Below the pieces are notes generated by a model. It was not told the DNA's origin. It was given only the letters and a program-made list of their open reading frames with translations, and did not search any database. A stretch of DNA of 64,000 bases. It comes from Paractinoplanes rishiriensis (GTDB lineage: Bacteria > Actinomycetota > Actinomycetes > Mycobacteriales > Micromonosporaceae). The stretch is taken from the NCBI RefSeq assembly GCF_016862375.1, contig NZ_BOMV01000073.1:62001-126000 (forward strand), in the 5' to 3' direction. Below are positions 25,410-33,958 of this stretch, one piece after another (positions within the stretch are counted from its first letter, which is position 1; every line of letters begins with the position of its first letter). A program made the position numbers and the translations under genes.

Positions 25410-26141
25410 GTGTTCACCATCCCGAACCTTGCCCTGCTCGACATCGCCCCCGCCGTCGCCGCCCTGCTCGGCTGCGAACAGGCGATCACCCACCTGTACC
25501 GCACCGCCGAGACCGGCTACGTCTGCACCGTATGCGGAGAGCCGGCGAACCTGACCGACACCGCCCCGGCCGCAGTGGTCGTGCTCGCCTACCCGGACGG
25601 GCCACACGTGGTCCGCCTCGCGCACGCCGGGTGCTCCGACTCCGGGATCATCGCCATGACCGACGACCCGACCGACAATCCCGCGGTGCTGTTCCCGGCC
25701 ATGGCGTGGCTGCGCCCGGCCGACACCACCCCGGCCCCGGTCGTGGTCATCGCCCCGCGCATCTACGGGATGCGGGTCGCCGCCAACGGCGACACCACCG
25801 ACACCCTGACCGCGAACCTGCTCGGCTACGGCTTCGATCTGCTCAGCCACCCGGAAGCACCCATGCCCGATCTGGACGCGGCGACCGCGTATCTCGGCGC
25901 GGACGCAACCCTCACCCTGACCGATGTCGCCGATGAGGTGCTGTGGTCCGGCGTGCTCGACCTGCCCGACGCCTGGACCAACCGGGCGCGGGCCGACCGG
26001 CGGATCGGGGTCATCTTCGCCGCCGGGCTCGCCCTGGACGGCGACGGTGACCGCCTCGCCGATCTGTTCACCGCAATCGGTGACGGCCGCGCCGTTGCCG
26101 CCTGCGTCGAACTCGACACCGCCACGGCCGAACCGATCTGA
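25410..26141 (+). CDS. Zinc-ribbon-like hypothetical protein (paralogue of 21379 gene)
   Basis: Encodes 243 aa from GTG 25410 with AAAGGA upstream, one base after the ATPase stop. Putative metal site: GYVCTVCGEPANL, then VVRLAHAGCSDSG, the same C-x-x-C...H-x-x-C spacing as the gene at 21379. Further shared features are the AANGDTTDTLTANLLGYGF block and the C-terminal RIGVIFAAGLALDGDGD helix. No known family. Last gene of the transfer operon, before the 26197 terminator. Function unknown; tight linkage suggests service to transfer. Confidence 0.6.
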   Translation: MFTIPNLALLDIAPAVAALLGCEQAITHLYRTAETGYVCTVCGEPANLTDTAPAAVVVLAYPDGPHVVRLAHAGCSDSGIIAMTDDPTDNPAVLFPAMAWLRPADTTPAPVVVIAPRIYGMRVAANGDTTDTLTANLLGYGFDLLSHPEAPMPDLDAATAYLGADATLTLTDVADEVLWSGVLDLPDAWTNRARADRRIGVIFAAGLALDGDGDRLADLFTAIGDGRAVAACVELDTATAEPI

Positions 26142-26196
26142 CAAAACCTCACCAGGACCTGGCAATCCAACCTGACAACCGATCTGACAGTCGCAC

Positions 26197-26239
26197 GCCG
26201 ACCGGCCCGCGCCCGACCCCCGGGCGCGGACCGGTCGGC
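26197..26239 (+). terminator. GC-rich hairpin terminator of the transfer operon
   Basis: The arms GCCGACCGG-CCGCGCCCG and CGGGCGCGG-CCGGTCGGC are inverted repeats with a single mismatch and a 5-nt loop, 55 bp after the 25410 gene. No T-run follows, as usual in actinomycetes. Confidence 0.65.
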
Positions 26240-26287
26240 GCTATCGGCAGCAAAGCGACCCGCCCAACCACAACCGAAGGATGCCTC

Positions 26288-26482
26288 ATGCTCACCCCAC
26301 CCAACCCCCCGTCCCATGTGGACAACCAGAGGCCAACCGGCCTCAGCGCTCCTCTCGGAGCCTCTGTCGGACCCTCCCTCGTGCGGGACTCTCCGGCTGA
26401 GGCTCCGCCCTGTTCTCGTCTAGCAGTGCTGCTCAACCGGTCTGAGCGCCGTACCTGTCCCAGGGGGACACATGGTGAATAA
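26288..26482 (+). CDS. Possible 64-aa leader ORF
   Basis: ATG 26288 has a fair ribosome site (GAAGGATG). The product is Pro/Ser-rich with no recognisable fold, and its TAA overlaps the start of the Replic_Relax gene (26472), so it could couple translation. Inside it, GGAGCCTC and GAGGCTCC form a hairpin (about 26357-26407). It may be a leader or a chance frame. Confidence 0.3.
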   Translation: MLTPPNPPSHVDNQRPTGLSAPLGASVGPSLVRDSPAEAPPCSRLAVLLNRSERRTCPRGTHGE

Positions 26483-27371
26483 ACCACCTGCGGCACGGCC
26501 GCACATCTCCGCGATAGAGCGCCCGCCCCGGGGCGGGGTCGACGTCGCTGGCGAACTCCGGCGTCTGATGCCCCGCGACCGGTGGCTCCTCGAACAACTC
26601 GACCAACACGAGGTGTTCACTACCGAACAGGTGGCCGCGCTCTGCTTCGACCACCTGCACACCGCCCGCAACCGGCTCGTGCTGCTGCACCAACGCGGCG
26701 TGCTCGCTCGGTTCCGCGACGCGGTACGCCCCGGCTCTCAGTCGTGGCGCTGGACGCTCGATCTGATCGGCGCCACGTTCATCGCCGCTCGTAACGGCGA
26801 CCCGCTACCGCGTGCGGCGGCTGTCCGGCAACGCATCACCCGACTGGCCACCCGGCCCAGTCTCGCTCACCGGCTCGGCACCAACGGCTTCTTCGTCGAT
26901 CTCGCCGCGCACGCCCGGACCGCCCCCGGCGCCCGGCTGGACGTGTGGTGGTCCGAACGGCGCTGCCGCGACGTCGGCGGGGACGTGGTCCACCCCGACG
27001 CGCACGGCCGATGGACCGAAGCGGGCCACAGCCTCGGTTTCTGGCTCGAATACGATCTTGGGACTGAGAAGCGGCACACGGTTGCCGCGAAAGTCGACGG
27101 ATACGCCACCCTGCACGACGCGACCGGCCTCGGTCACACGCTGCTGTTCTGGCTGTCCACTCCGGGCCGTGAGGCATCACTACGGCATGCCCTTGCCCGG
27201 CACCCGGCCATCACGTCCGGGCGGCTCCACGTCGCCACGGCCGGCGGCGGCACCACCCAACACCCCGCCGGGCCGGTCTGGGCGCCCCTGAGCGCCACCG
27301 AAAGCACCCGGCGAGTACGACTGGCCCACCTGTCCACCCACGCGGCCGACGCCACCCGGGCGGCGGCCTGA
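26472..27371 (+). CDS. Replic_Relax (replication-relaxation) family protein, copy 1
   Basis: Encodes 299 aa from ATG 26472 (AGGGGGA upstream). The N-terminal winged-helix part DRWLLEQLDQHEVFTTEQVAALCFDH (about 37-62) with a following LVLLHQRGVL is the hallmark of the replication-relaxation family of actinomycete plasmids and integrative elements. The central part contains FVDLAAHARTAPGARLDVWWSERR and VVHPDAHGRW, then a FWLEYDLGTEKRHTVAAKVDGY strand-helix, reminiscent of restriction-like folds. The family is reported to be needed for plasmid replication; the biochemistry is unclear. A second paralogue lies at 28956. Likely replication or transfer initiation. Confidence 0.75.
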   Translation: MVNKPPAARPHISAIERPPRGGVDVAGELRRLMPRDRWLLEQLDQHEVFTTEQVAALCFDHLHTARNRLVLLHQRGVLARFRDAVRPGSQSWRWTLDLIGATFIAARNGDPLPRAAAVRQRITRLATRPSLAHRLGTNGFFVDLAAHARTAPGARLDVWWSERRCRDVGGDVVHPDAHGRWTEAGHSLGFWLEYDLGTEKRHTVAAKVDGYATLHDATGLGHTLLFWLSTPGREASLRHALARHPAITSGRLHVATAGGGTTQHPAGPVWAPLSATESTRRVRLAHLSTHAADATRAAA

Positions 27372-27470
27372 ACGATTTCCGGGCGCATCGCCCGGCGGCG
27401 GCGCCCCGCCCGGAGCACTGCAACAACCCCACACGAAGCACATCGAAACCTCCGAAAGGAGGCGAAAGCC

Positions 27471-27560
27471 ATGGAGTGGAACAACGCGCGACCCGCGTCC
27501 CACCACAGTGGAGGAACATGGCCACAAGCCAGACACCCAACCCGCACCGTCGCCGGATAG
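27471..27560 (+). CDS. Overlapping 29-aa micro-ORF, copy 1
   Basis: ATG 27471 follows an excellent ribosome site (AAAGGAGGCGAAAGCC). The 29-residue frame starts MEWNNARPASHH, overlaps the start of the 27518 gene in another frame, and stops at TAG 27558-27560. The duplicated module at 30003 keeps the same ribosome site, length and the core GGTWPQARHPTRT. It may be a leader peptide controlling the 27518 gene. Confidence 0.4.
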   Translation: MEWNNARPASHHSGGTWPQARHPTRTVAG

Positions 27561-27829
27561 GCGACCGGGCACCCTCCGCTCCACCGGACGGTGACCCCTG
27601 CACCCCGCCCGCAGAACCCGCAATACCGCCCCGCCCGCCCCGGCGACGCCGGACCACCGGCGACCGCCGTACCGACATCGACGCGCGCACCCAACAGGCG
27701 ATACAGGCGGCGGTCGATCGGCTCATAGCCGACGCGCCGCCGCTGTCCGACGAGACTCGGGAACGCCTCGCCGCGTTGCTGTCCACCACCACCTACCGGC
27801 CGAAAACGGCCCGGCGGCCCGCCGCGTAG
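27518..27829 (+). CDS. Small basic protein of the integration module, copy 1
   Basis: Encodes 103 aa from ATG 27518 with GGAGGAAC just upstream. The N-terminus MATSQTPNPHRRR and a proline-rich linker lead to a conserved C-terminal helix pair, ARTQQAIQAAVDRLIADAPP and LSDETRERLAALLS. Small proteins with this ending sit next to integrases in many actinomycete elements and phages. Near-identical copies are at 30050 (intact) and 37609 (tail only), each before an integrase 3' end in convergent orientation. A role as recombination directionality factor is a reasonable guess, not shown. Confidence 0.7.
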   Translation: MATSQTPNPHRRRIGDRAPSAPPDGDPCTPPAEPAIPPRPPRRRRTTGDRRTDIDARTQQAIQAAVDRLIADAPPLSDETRERLAALLSTTTYRPKTARRPAA

Positions 27830-27916
27830 GGCAAACTTCACCAGGGGGAAGGGTCGGCGCCAGCAGGGGGCGCGACCCTCCTGCCCGGCTCGGGCCTTCC
27901 CCTACCCGAAAGGGTA

Positions 27917-28256
27917 TGCCTCACGCCGTGTGCTGGCCGGCAGGGGGAACGGCGCGCGGGCGCGGCGCCCGCCCCGGCGCCGCTTGCTCTGGTGCTTCCA
28001 CCGGATATCCACCGTCGCGGGGTCGAACCCGCGCACGGACGGCAGGACGCGCACCGTCACGAACTCATCGATCACGAGACGCCTGTGCGACGGCGACAGC
28101 CCCTCCCAGGTCGCTGTGCACATCCTCGGCCCCGATCAGATCAGCCAACGGGGAGTCAACGGCCACCTGCAACATGGCGGTGATCTCCCCAAGGCGCTTC
28201 TTGCCCTTCTCCGTCCCGGAGATCAGTTGCGCCCGGTCGATCAACCCGAGCAGATC
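27917..28256 (-). pseudogene. Integrase 3' remnant, copy 1
   Basis: The minus strand matches the C-terminal end of the intact integrase (37748-38095): AQLISGTEKGKKRL and SPLADLIGAEDV in one frame, then, after a frame change, TWEGLSPSHRRLVIDEFVTV and GFDPATVDIRWKHQS. The catalytic and zinc-ribbon parts are absent. It lies downstream of and convergent with the small gene at 27518, the same order as at the intact copy. Confidence 0.85.
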
Positions 28257-28955
28257 AAGAGCCCCACCGGCCGATCAGTGCTCATCGATGGCAACGGGGT
28301 GCGCGTTCATGCTCGACACGCGCATGCGGCGGCCCGCCTCGGGTGATCGGGGCAGTGCGGGACCGGCACACGGACAAGATCCACCGGCCGGACGACATTG
28401 GCAATGCCAGGGGGTGTGCCATGTATCGAATGACATCAATCTATGTGGTTCGAGAGAGTGCAGCTCAAGCCATGCGCCTACCAGCAGCAACGACGTGAAG
28501 GGAACAAGGGCTCTTACCGATGAGCTGGGTGGACGCGAAGGCATGGAGGGTGGTTCGTGGGTGGTGGAGATGATCACCGGCCATGATCGTTAAGACATCG
28601 ATGAACGTGACGCAATGATCGGTGCGTGACCGCGCGGTTCGGTGGCAAGCCGACCCGCACCGCAGCCGCGCCCCGGCGCGGCGAGGAGCGGAAAGCGGCG
28701 CGGCAGAAATGGGGCTGCGGGTGCCTTCGCCGGGCGGGGCCGATGGCGCCTTCCCTGCGGCTGGCCGGGACTACAGGGGACCACCCGGGACCATGGAAGA
28801 CCACCGGTGATAACCCCAGCCAACTACCGGACCAGGTACGGGCGTGCCTACCGTTGACAATTCGGTCCAGATGGGGCGTGTAGCGGGCCGGAAACTGGCG
28901 GTCTCCACCCACCCACGAGGCGGGGCGGGGGCCTCGACGGTGAAGGGGCCGCGTG
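28257..28955. other. Non-coding spacer between the two Replic_Relax modules
   Basis: About 700 bp after the integrase remnant. The open frames here are short shadows without ribosome sites. The composition around 28370-28600 is mixed, then strongly GC-rich from 28620. It probably contains the promoter and leader of the second Replic_Relax gene (GAAGGGG just before 28956). Nothing else was recognised. Confidence 0.4.
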
Positions 28956-29987
28956 ATGGCCAGAGCCCGTGTCGACAGGGCCCATCCGGTCAACGTGCTC
29001 GCCGCGATAGAGCGGCTGACCGAGACCGACCTACAGGTGTTGCGGCTGGTCGCCGAGCACGAGGTGATGAGCACCGAACAGCTCGCCGCGCTGTGCTTTG
29101 CGAACCCTGCCCGGGTTGCCGACGCCGTCGTACGGCTGGACTACTTGGCCACCCGGGCGATGCTGGTCAAGTTCGGTCATCCGGGCACGCACCCGGCGGG
29201 GGTACCTGCCGACGATCTCAGCAACCGGGCGCCCGCTGGTCTGCCGACCCCGGTACCGGGGCGCTGGGGTGACGGGCGGCGGTGGTCGTGGTCGCTCGGG
29301 CAGGGCGGCGCCTACTGGGCGGGCGTCGAGCGCATCCTGAACTCCGACCGGTGGGTAGATGCCTGGTCGCGTTCGTTCGTCCCGCTGGCTCGTCCGCACC
29401 TGCGCCGCCGGCTGGCCCTGGGTGACTTCTTCACCGCGCTGCACCACCGCGCCGTGGGCCGCCAATATGCGCGGCTTGATCAGTGGTGGGGTCCGGCCCG
29501 GTGCGCCGACACCAGCGGCGGCAAGACCCGACCGGACGCGCACGGCCGATGGCGCTACGGCACCGCGACGGTGCCGTTCTGGATCTACAGCGACAGCGTG
29601 CGCCAACCCACCCGCACCCTGATCACGACCGTCGAGCGGCACCTGAACACGCACCCGGCCACCGCCGAGAGCGACGTGATCCTGCTGGTGATGGTCAACG
29701 ACCACCGGGAACGCGCGCTGCACCGCCGCTGGCCCGAACTCACCGAGGGTGCGGCCCTGCCACCGGTCGCCACCACCTCATACCGCAAGCTGCGCTTGTG
29801 GCCGGCAGAGGGCATCTGGCGACCCTTGACCGGCCGTGACGCGCTCAGCGTGCCCCTGCACCGCCTCGCCCGGCACACAGCTCCACATGATCCCCGGTTC
29901 GGTGATCCGGGGGCATTCCCTGATCGGCCATCGGCACTGCCGATGGACCTGGGCACAACCCGCCCGAGAGATGTCGATACCCCATGA
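28956..29987 (+). CDS. Replic_Relax (replication-relaxation) family protein, copy 2
   Basis: Encodes 343 aa from ATG 28956. The N-terminal ETDLQVLRLVAEHEVMSTEQLAALCFANP (about 21-50) matches the winged helix of the 26472 protein. Shared later features are the KTRPDAHGRWRYG turn and the strand FWIYSDSVRQPTRTLITTVE. It differs by a longer middle part and is only distantly similar overall, so it is an acquired paralogue rather than a recent duplicate, unlike its nearly identical downstream neighbour at 30050. Two such proteins in one element suggest two fused replication-transfer modules. Confidence 0.7.
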   Translation: MARARVDRAHPVNVLAAIERLTETDLQVLRLVAEHEVMSTEQLAALCFANPARVADAVVRLDYLATRAMLVKFGHPGTHPAGVPADDLSNRAPAGLPTPVPGRWGDGRRWSWSLGQGGAYWAGVERILNSDRWVDAWSRSFVPLARPHLRRRLALGDFFTALHHRAVGRQYARLDQWWGPARCADTSGGKTRPDAHGRWRYGTATVPFWIYSDSVRQPTRTLITTVERHLNTHPATAESDVILLVMVNDHRERALHRRWPELTEGAALPPVATTSYRKLRLWPAEGIWRPLTGRDALSVPLHRLARHTAPHDPRFGDPGAFPDRPSALPMDLGTTRPRDVDTP

Positions 29988-30002
29988 AGGGAGGCGAAAG
30001 CC

Positions 30003-30092
30003 ATGACTGGGAACCGCGCGCGACCCGCGTCCATCCACCATGGAGGAACATGGCCACAAGCCAGACACCCCACCCGCACCGCCGCCCGGTAG
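30003..30092 (+). CDS. Overlapping 29-aa micro-ORF, copy 2
   Basis: Duplicate of the ORF at 27471. ATG 30003 has the ribosome site GGGAGGCGAAAGCC. The 29 residues keep ARPAS and GGTWPQARHPTRT and end at TAG 30090-30092, overlapping the 30050 gene in a different frame. Conservation partly follows from the overlapping frame. Confidence 0.4.
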   Translation: MTGNRARPASIHHGGTWPQARHPTRTAAR

Positions 30093-30397
30093 GCGACCGG
30101 GCACCGTCCGCCCCCGCCACGGCCGACGGTGACCCCGCCACCGAACCCGCCCCGCCCGCCGCACCACCCCGCCCGTCCCGGCGACGCCGGACCACCGGGG
30201 ACCGGCGGACCACCATCGACACCCGCACCCAAGAGGCGATACAGGCGGCGGTCGACCGGCTCGTGACCGACGCGCCGCCGCTGTCCGACGAAACCCGGGA
30301 ACGGCTCGCCGCGTTGCTGTCCACCACCACCCACCGGCCGGGCACCAACCGCCGGCCCGCCGCACAAGGCAGCCACGCTGCAAAGGGGGAACCATGA
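30050..30397 (+). CDS. Small basic protein of the integration module, copy 2
   Basis: Encodes 115 aa from ATG 30050 with GGAGGAAC upstream. Nearly identical to the 27518 product: MATSQTPHPHRRP, a Pro-rich linker a few residues longer, then TRTQEAIQAAVDRLVTDAPP and LSDETRERLAALLS. The C-terminus extends by GTNRRPAAQGSHAAKGEP. It is followed by a strong hairpin and a decayed integrase 3' end. This copy has the best preserved surroundings of the two complete genes. Confidence 0.7.
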   Translation: MATSQTPHPHRRPVGDRAPSAPATADGDPATEPAPPAAPPRPSRRRRTTGDRRTTIDTRTQEAIQAAVDRLVTDAPPLSDETRERLAALLSTTTHRPGTNRRPAAQGSHAAKGEP

Positions 30398-30400
30398 GAA

Positions 30401-30447
30401 AGCCAGCAGGGGCGCGACCGGGTGAACCGGTCGTGCCCCTGCTGGCT
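30401..30447. terminator. Shared hairpin terminator, copy 2
   Basis: AGCCAGCAGGGGC...CGACCGG pairs with CCGGTCG...GCCCCTGCTGGCT around a 5-nt loop, about 21 bp per arm. It starts 3 bp after the 30050 gene and just before the integrase remnant on the other strand. Almost the same hairpin is at 37675-37720, and a decayed version near 27860. Confidence 0.8.
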
Positions 30448-30464
30448 CGGACCTTACCCGGCCC

Positions 30465-30624
30465 CGAGGTGTTACGCGGCGGCGTCCGCTCCCGCGCGGC
30501 GCGCTCTGGTGCTTCCCACCGTGGCGGGGGTCGAACCCGCGTCCGGCCCGCCCGGACGGCATAATCGGCACCGTCACCAACTCATCGATGACGAGGCGCT
30601 GGTGCGACAGCCCTTCCCAGGTTT
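30465..30624 (-). pseudogene. Integrase 3' remnant, copy 2
   Basis: The minus strand reads TWEGLSHQRLVIDELVTV and PSGRAGRGFDP like the intact integrase C-terminus, with small deletions (the VDIRW block is missing) and frame changes. Homology stops abruptly near 30624, marking one border of the bacteriocin island; the other border is the truncated small gene at 37609. Confidence 0.85.
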
Positions 30625-31284
30625 CTGCGGAGCGGCCCATCACCTCAGTTTTGGTTCGAGCACGCGAGGTACTCGATGACGCCGCACCCTGGGGAGGGGA
30701 ATGGGCCGCCGTCCCCAAATGCAACCGGCTACCACGGTCGTGGCTTACAGTCGGTCAGTCTTCGCGTCCCAGAGGTTGACCACTGCGCTGCTGGAGTGCG
30801 TGGGTACGAGAAACCCTTCTGGCCTGAAACGAGCCGTGTGCACTCGGATCGACGTAATCCGCGCTGGCGTGGGTCCACCGATTCGACCTCGGCGGCGCCG
30901 CTTCGACGGCAGGAACCTACATGCCGTCGTGAAACATCAATCTCGAGCACATCGGCCAACCGGTATCAAGTTACACCTCCCGGTCTTGCGAGCTTGCGAG
31001 GCCTCGTTGTGGCGACTGTCACAATCGTTGCCAACAGTGACAGCGGCGCGCGCTTCGGCTTGCCCGTGAATGCGAGCAACAGACACCGACCTGCGTCGAT
31101 GCAAAATGGTCGAGGGTCCGCGTTGCCTTCCGTGTTGAAGGAGGATCGGCAGGCAGTGGCCGACCCTTGCGCGATACATCGATGGATACATATGGTCGAG
31201 CCGCAGCTGCGGGGGTAGCCCGGTTCGCTCAATTAAAGCGGCCATGCGTAGGAACCTCCGCACCCAATTGGAGGGAGCGATAAG
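30625..31284. other. Left border of the bacteriocin island, non-coding
   Basis: About 660 bp without a convincing gene. The composition shifts from GC-rich element backbone to more AT-tolerant DNA. It includes the leader of the bacteriocin precursor, with AT-rich TTAAAG near 31235 and the ribosome site TTGGAGGGAGCG ending 7 bases before ATG 31285. The short frames in it lack ribosome sites and match no known protein. Confidence 0.4.
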
Positions 31285-31677
31285 ATGCGCGTGTCCGCCC
31301 GACCAACAAAGAAAATGGTGTTGGCCCTGCTGGCTGGCGCTGCGACCGTGTTCGCTATCGCGGGTCCGGCAATGGCGAATCCGGTGACCAAGGTTTCCGC
31401 TACCGCCGGGATGGAGGGCTTCGCATTGGCGAGCGCCTGTCACAACAACGTCGTCGCAAGCGGCGGGAACTGGCAGTATGGCGCATGCAGCGGGACCGGC
31501 GTCAATTACTCGTACTACCACCACGGAAGTCGGAAACACAAGTCGTCCGTGACCAACCAAAAGCACGGGGTGAAGGACAGCGGCTGCGTCAACGCCAACA
31601 CCTGGGCCTATGCGTCTCAGCCTTATGACCCCAACGGTAACAACCAGGCGTTCTACTCGAACGATCTCTGCAACTGA
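31285..31677 (+). CDS. Lactococcin-972-family bacteriocin precursor
   Basis: Encodes 130 aa with strong ribosome site GGAGGGAG. A Sec signal peptide covers 1-31 (KK, hydrophobic core MVLALLAGAATVFAIAG, cleavage after AMA). The mature part has the Lcn972 pattern: GGNWQYG (60-66), NYSYYHHGSRKHKSSVTN (74-91), WAYAS (107-111) and NQAFYSN (120-126). Lcn972 of Lactococcus binds lipid II and blocks septum formation. This homologue has four Cys in the mature part (52, 68, 101, 129), absent from the classical peptide, so two disulfides are possible. It is followed by the usual partners of this family, an integral membrane protein and an ABC ATPase. Secreted. Confidence 0.85.
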   Translation: MRVSARPTKKMVLALLAGAATVFAIAGPAMANPVTKVSATAGMEGFALASACHNNVVASGGNWQYGACSGTGVNYSYYHHGSRKHKSSVTNQKHGVKDSGCVNANTWAYASQPYDPNGNNQAFYSNDLCN

Positions 31678-31801
31678 GATCTGCGATCAAGTCGGTGCTC
31701 ATCCGCTTGACGTGACCGGTCGCAGGATCGCTCGCCGGGAGCCTGGGCGTTAGCCGCAAGCCTTTACTTGCGTCGAGGCTGCGCCACTATCCCAATAGAG
31801 A

Positions 31802-31845
31802 GTGGTGGCGTGTGGACGGCGCTCCAGCCGGCCACACGCCACCAC
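31802..31845 (+). terminator. Hairpin between bacteriocin precursor and transporter genes
   Basis: A 14-bp perfect stem, GTGGTGGCGTGTGG (31802-31815) with CCACACGCCACCAC (31832-31845), is extended inward by CGGC/GCCG. It lies 124 bp after the precursor and 42 bp before the membrane-protein gene. Probably a partial terminator that lowers downstream expression relative to the precursor. Confidence 0.75.
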
Positions 31846-31886
31846 GCTCTGCGCCGCCAGGTAGTGAGTCGATAAGGATAGGCTAG

Positions 31887-33941
31887 ATGTTGCCTAGGGG
31901 AATGAAGTTTGCCTACGCGCTCATTGTGATCGCGGCGGCCATGCTTGCATTTGTAGTCTCGCGAAATCTGGACGAGTCTGTCACACACGGGCATTCGTTG
32001 ACTCTCGCCGTACAACGGCCTGGAGGCGCGGGCGCCGACAGCAAAGCGGATATCGTCGAGGCTTTTGCCCAAAGCCGCCACGTCAATATCGGACGCCTTT
32101 CCTATGATCCGCTCAACAATAGCATTCGGCGTATATACCTGGCGGTCGGCGATCCGCAGGCCGCATCAGCCCAATGGTTGGCGACGGGATACCCGAACTT
32201 CAGCCGTGACACAAAGGTTCAGATACGTCCATACGAGGATGTCGCTGAGTCGGGACCCGACGGTACCTACTTCGTCTACGGCCCTAAATCCATGACCTTC
32301 GAGCTCAGTAATGAGTTTCAGGCGTTAGGCTACGTCGTCTTCGTCGAGCCAAAGTTCTCAGTCCTAAATGCGATACAGGCTTCTGGAACTAAAGCACTGG
32401 TGTGGTGCTTTCTCGTCGTCGGGCTTGTCGTAGCGGTTTCTGTAGCATCTGCTGTTGCACTGAATGCAAAGTCCTACGGCGTGCAGCGCCTACACGGCCA
32501 GCCCTTCGCAGCGATCCTGTGGCGTGACTTCCGACAACTCGGCCCGTTTTTTGCCGGCGCCGTCATCGCGACCGGCTCGATCACAGCAGGGTCCTTGTAC
32601 CTGTACAACGGCCTGCAGCAGTTCACCACCTTTGCCCGGATCGCAATGTCTATCACGGCGGTCTTCGTGCTTGTCGCCCTACTGGCCCATCTGACAACGC
32701 TGACGATGGTTCACCGCAGCCCGATCGTGGATGCGGTCAAGGGTGAAGTGACGGCAACCTGGGCCATCATCGGTTCTTATGTGTTGCGAGTGTGGAGCGC
32801 TTTACTCATCTTCTCTATCGGGACTTCAGCTATAGCGAGTGCCATGGAATTGCAGCGTCAGGCTGACACCCATCGCTTTTGGACCGCAATGGGGGAGGCG
32901 TACTACATGCGCATCAGTGGCGCAGTGTTGAACCCCGTAGATGGGAAGATTGCCCAAAGCAGGATTGGCCACTGGATCCGCGAAGCAGACATAAGAAACG
33001 AGATATCCGTTGCATCACGCCAAATCCTTCCCGGGACAACTCGTGACGCCCTCGTTGTTAATCCAAATTATCTCACCATGCACGCCGTCTACGACGCGGA
33101 CGCCGCGAGGGTACAAGTTAATGACGGCAAGACGATCCGAGTTCTGTTGCCGAGTCGGTACGCACGAGAATCAGAGGAGATAACTGCTGGCGTGGCGCGC
33201 TGGGTAGAGTCGCAGGACGGTCGGGAGCTAAAGTCCGATCCGGCTGCGATAGACGTTGCCCTCACGTTAGCCAGAGACAGTCAGTCCCAATTTCACTACG
33301 CGGCAACGACGGCGCCGCATGCTTCGTTGATTGTTGAGGAGCCAATAGTCGTTGTCGTTCCCGGCGCCTCCAACGTAATCACCGATACCGAATATTTCAC
33401 AATGGCAACCAATCAAGAGGTCCTCATTGAGAACCCGACCCAAGCCGTAAAGGGTCTCGTAGCAGCAGGCGTGGGTCACTACATTCTCGGGATGAGCCCT
33501 TACGTCGAGGATGCCGCGGCGAATTACCGGAACGCGAAGCGAGATCTTGCTGTCCAGTCTATTAATGTTCTGGTGGGCCTCTCGGTGTTATTGGCAACCG
33601 CCATCAGCGTATCGATTGTATATTTCCGGCGAAACTCCCAGACGATTTTCGTGAAGTACATTAGCGGCTGGGGATTCTTGGCTACCCATTGGCGACTGCT
33701 CTCCATTGAGGTCATTCTCGGCTTGGCACTGACACTTTGGATCTGGCAAAATACAGCGGTCATCCTCCGTGGGCAGGGGCCTCCTGGCGCGCCGCCGACA
33801 GATCTCGGCGATCTATTTCTGGACGGTTGGCAGCCAGCAGTGGCCGGTGGAGTCGCGTTGTTGAGTCTGTTAATGATTGTAGTGACCCTGCTGATAGCGA
33901 ATGCCAAGTTTGCCAGAGCGAGAATGGCTGAGCTTTCCTGA
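31887..33941 (+). CDS. Bacteriocin-associated integral membrane protein (Lcn972 immunity/export type)
   Basis: Encodes 684 aa from ATG 31887 (AAGGATAGG upstream; ATG 31902 is an alternative). Topology: one N-terminal helix (about 8-26), a 140-residue outer domain, four helices (about 168-310), a second outer domain of about 220 residues, then three helices (about 555-675). This is the pattern of the putative immunity protein found with Lcn972-type precursors (bacteriocin-associated integral membrane family). It pairs with the ABC ATPase 17 bp downstream, like an FtsX-type permease. It would protect the producer or export the peptide; which of the two is not settled for the family. GC is visibly low for this host. 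Confidence 0.8.
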   Translation: MLPRGMKFAYALIVIAAAMLAFVVSRNLDESVTHGHSLTLAVQRPGGAGADSKADIVEAFAQSRHVNIGRLSYDPLNNSIRRIYLAVGDPQAASAQWLATGYPNFSRDTKVQIRPYEDVAESGPDGTYFVYGPKSMTFELSNEFQALGYVVFVEPKFSVLNAIQASGTKALVWCFLVVGLVVAVSVASAVALNAKSYGVQRLHGQPFAAILWRDFRQLGPFFAGAVIATGSITAGSLYLYNGLQQFTTFARIAMSITAVFVLVALLAHLTTLTMVHRSPIVDAVKGEVTATWAIIGSYVLRVWSALLIFSIGTSAIASAMELQRQADTHRFWTAMGEAYYMRISGAVLNPVDGKIAQSRIGHWIREADIRNEISVASRQILPGTTRDALVVNPNYLTMHAVYDADAARVQVNDGKTIRVLLPSRYARESEEITAGVARWVESQDGRELKSDPAAIDVALTLARDSQSQFHYAATTAPHASLIVEEPIVVVVPGASNVITDTEYFTMATNQEVLIENPTQAVKGLVAAGVGHYILGMSPYVEDAAANYRNAKRDLAVQSINVLVGLSVLLATAISVSIVYFRRNSQTIFVKYISGWGFLATHWRLLSIEVILGLALTLWIWQNTAVILRGQGPPGAPPTDLGDLFLDGWQPAVAGGVALLSLLMIVVTLLIANAKFARARMAELS

Positions 33942-33958
33942 GTCGGTAAGGACGAGAA

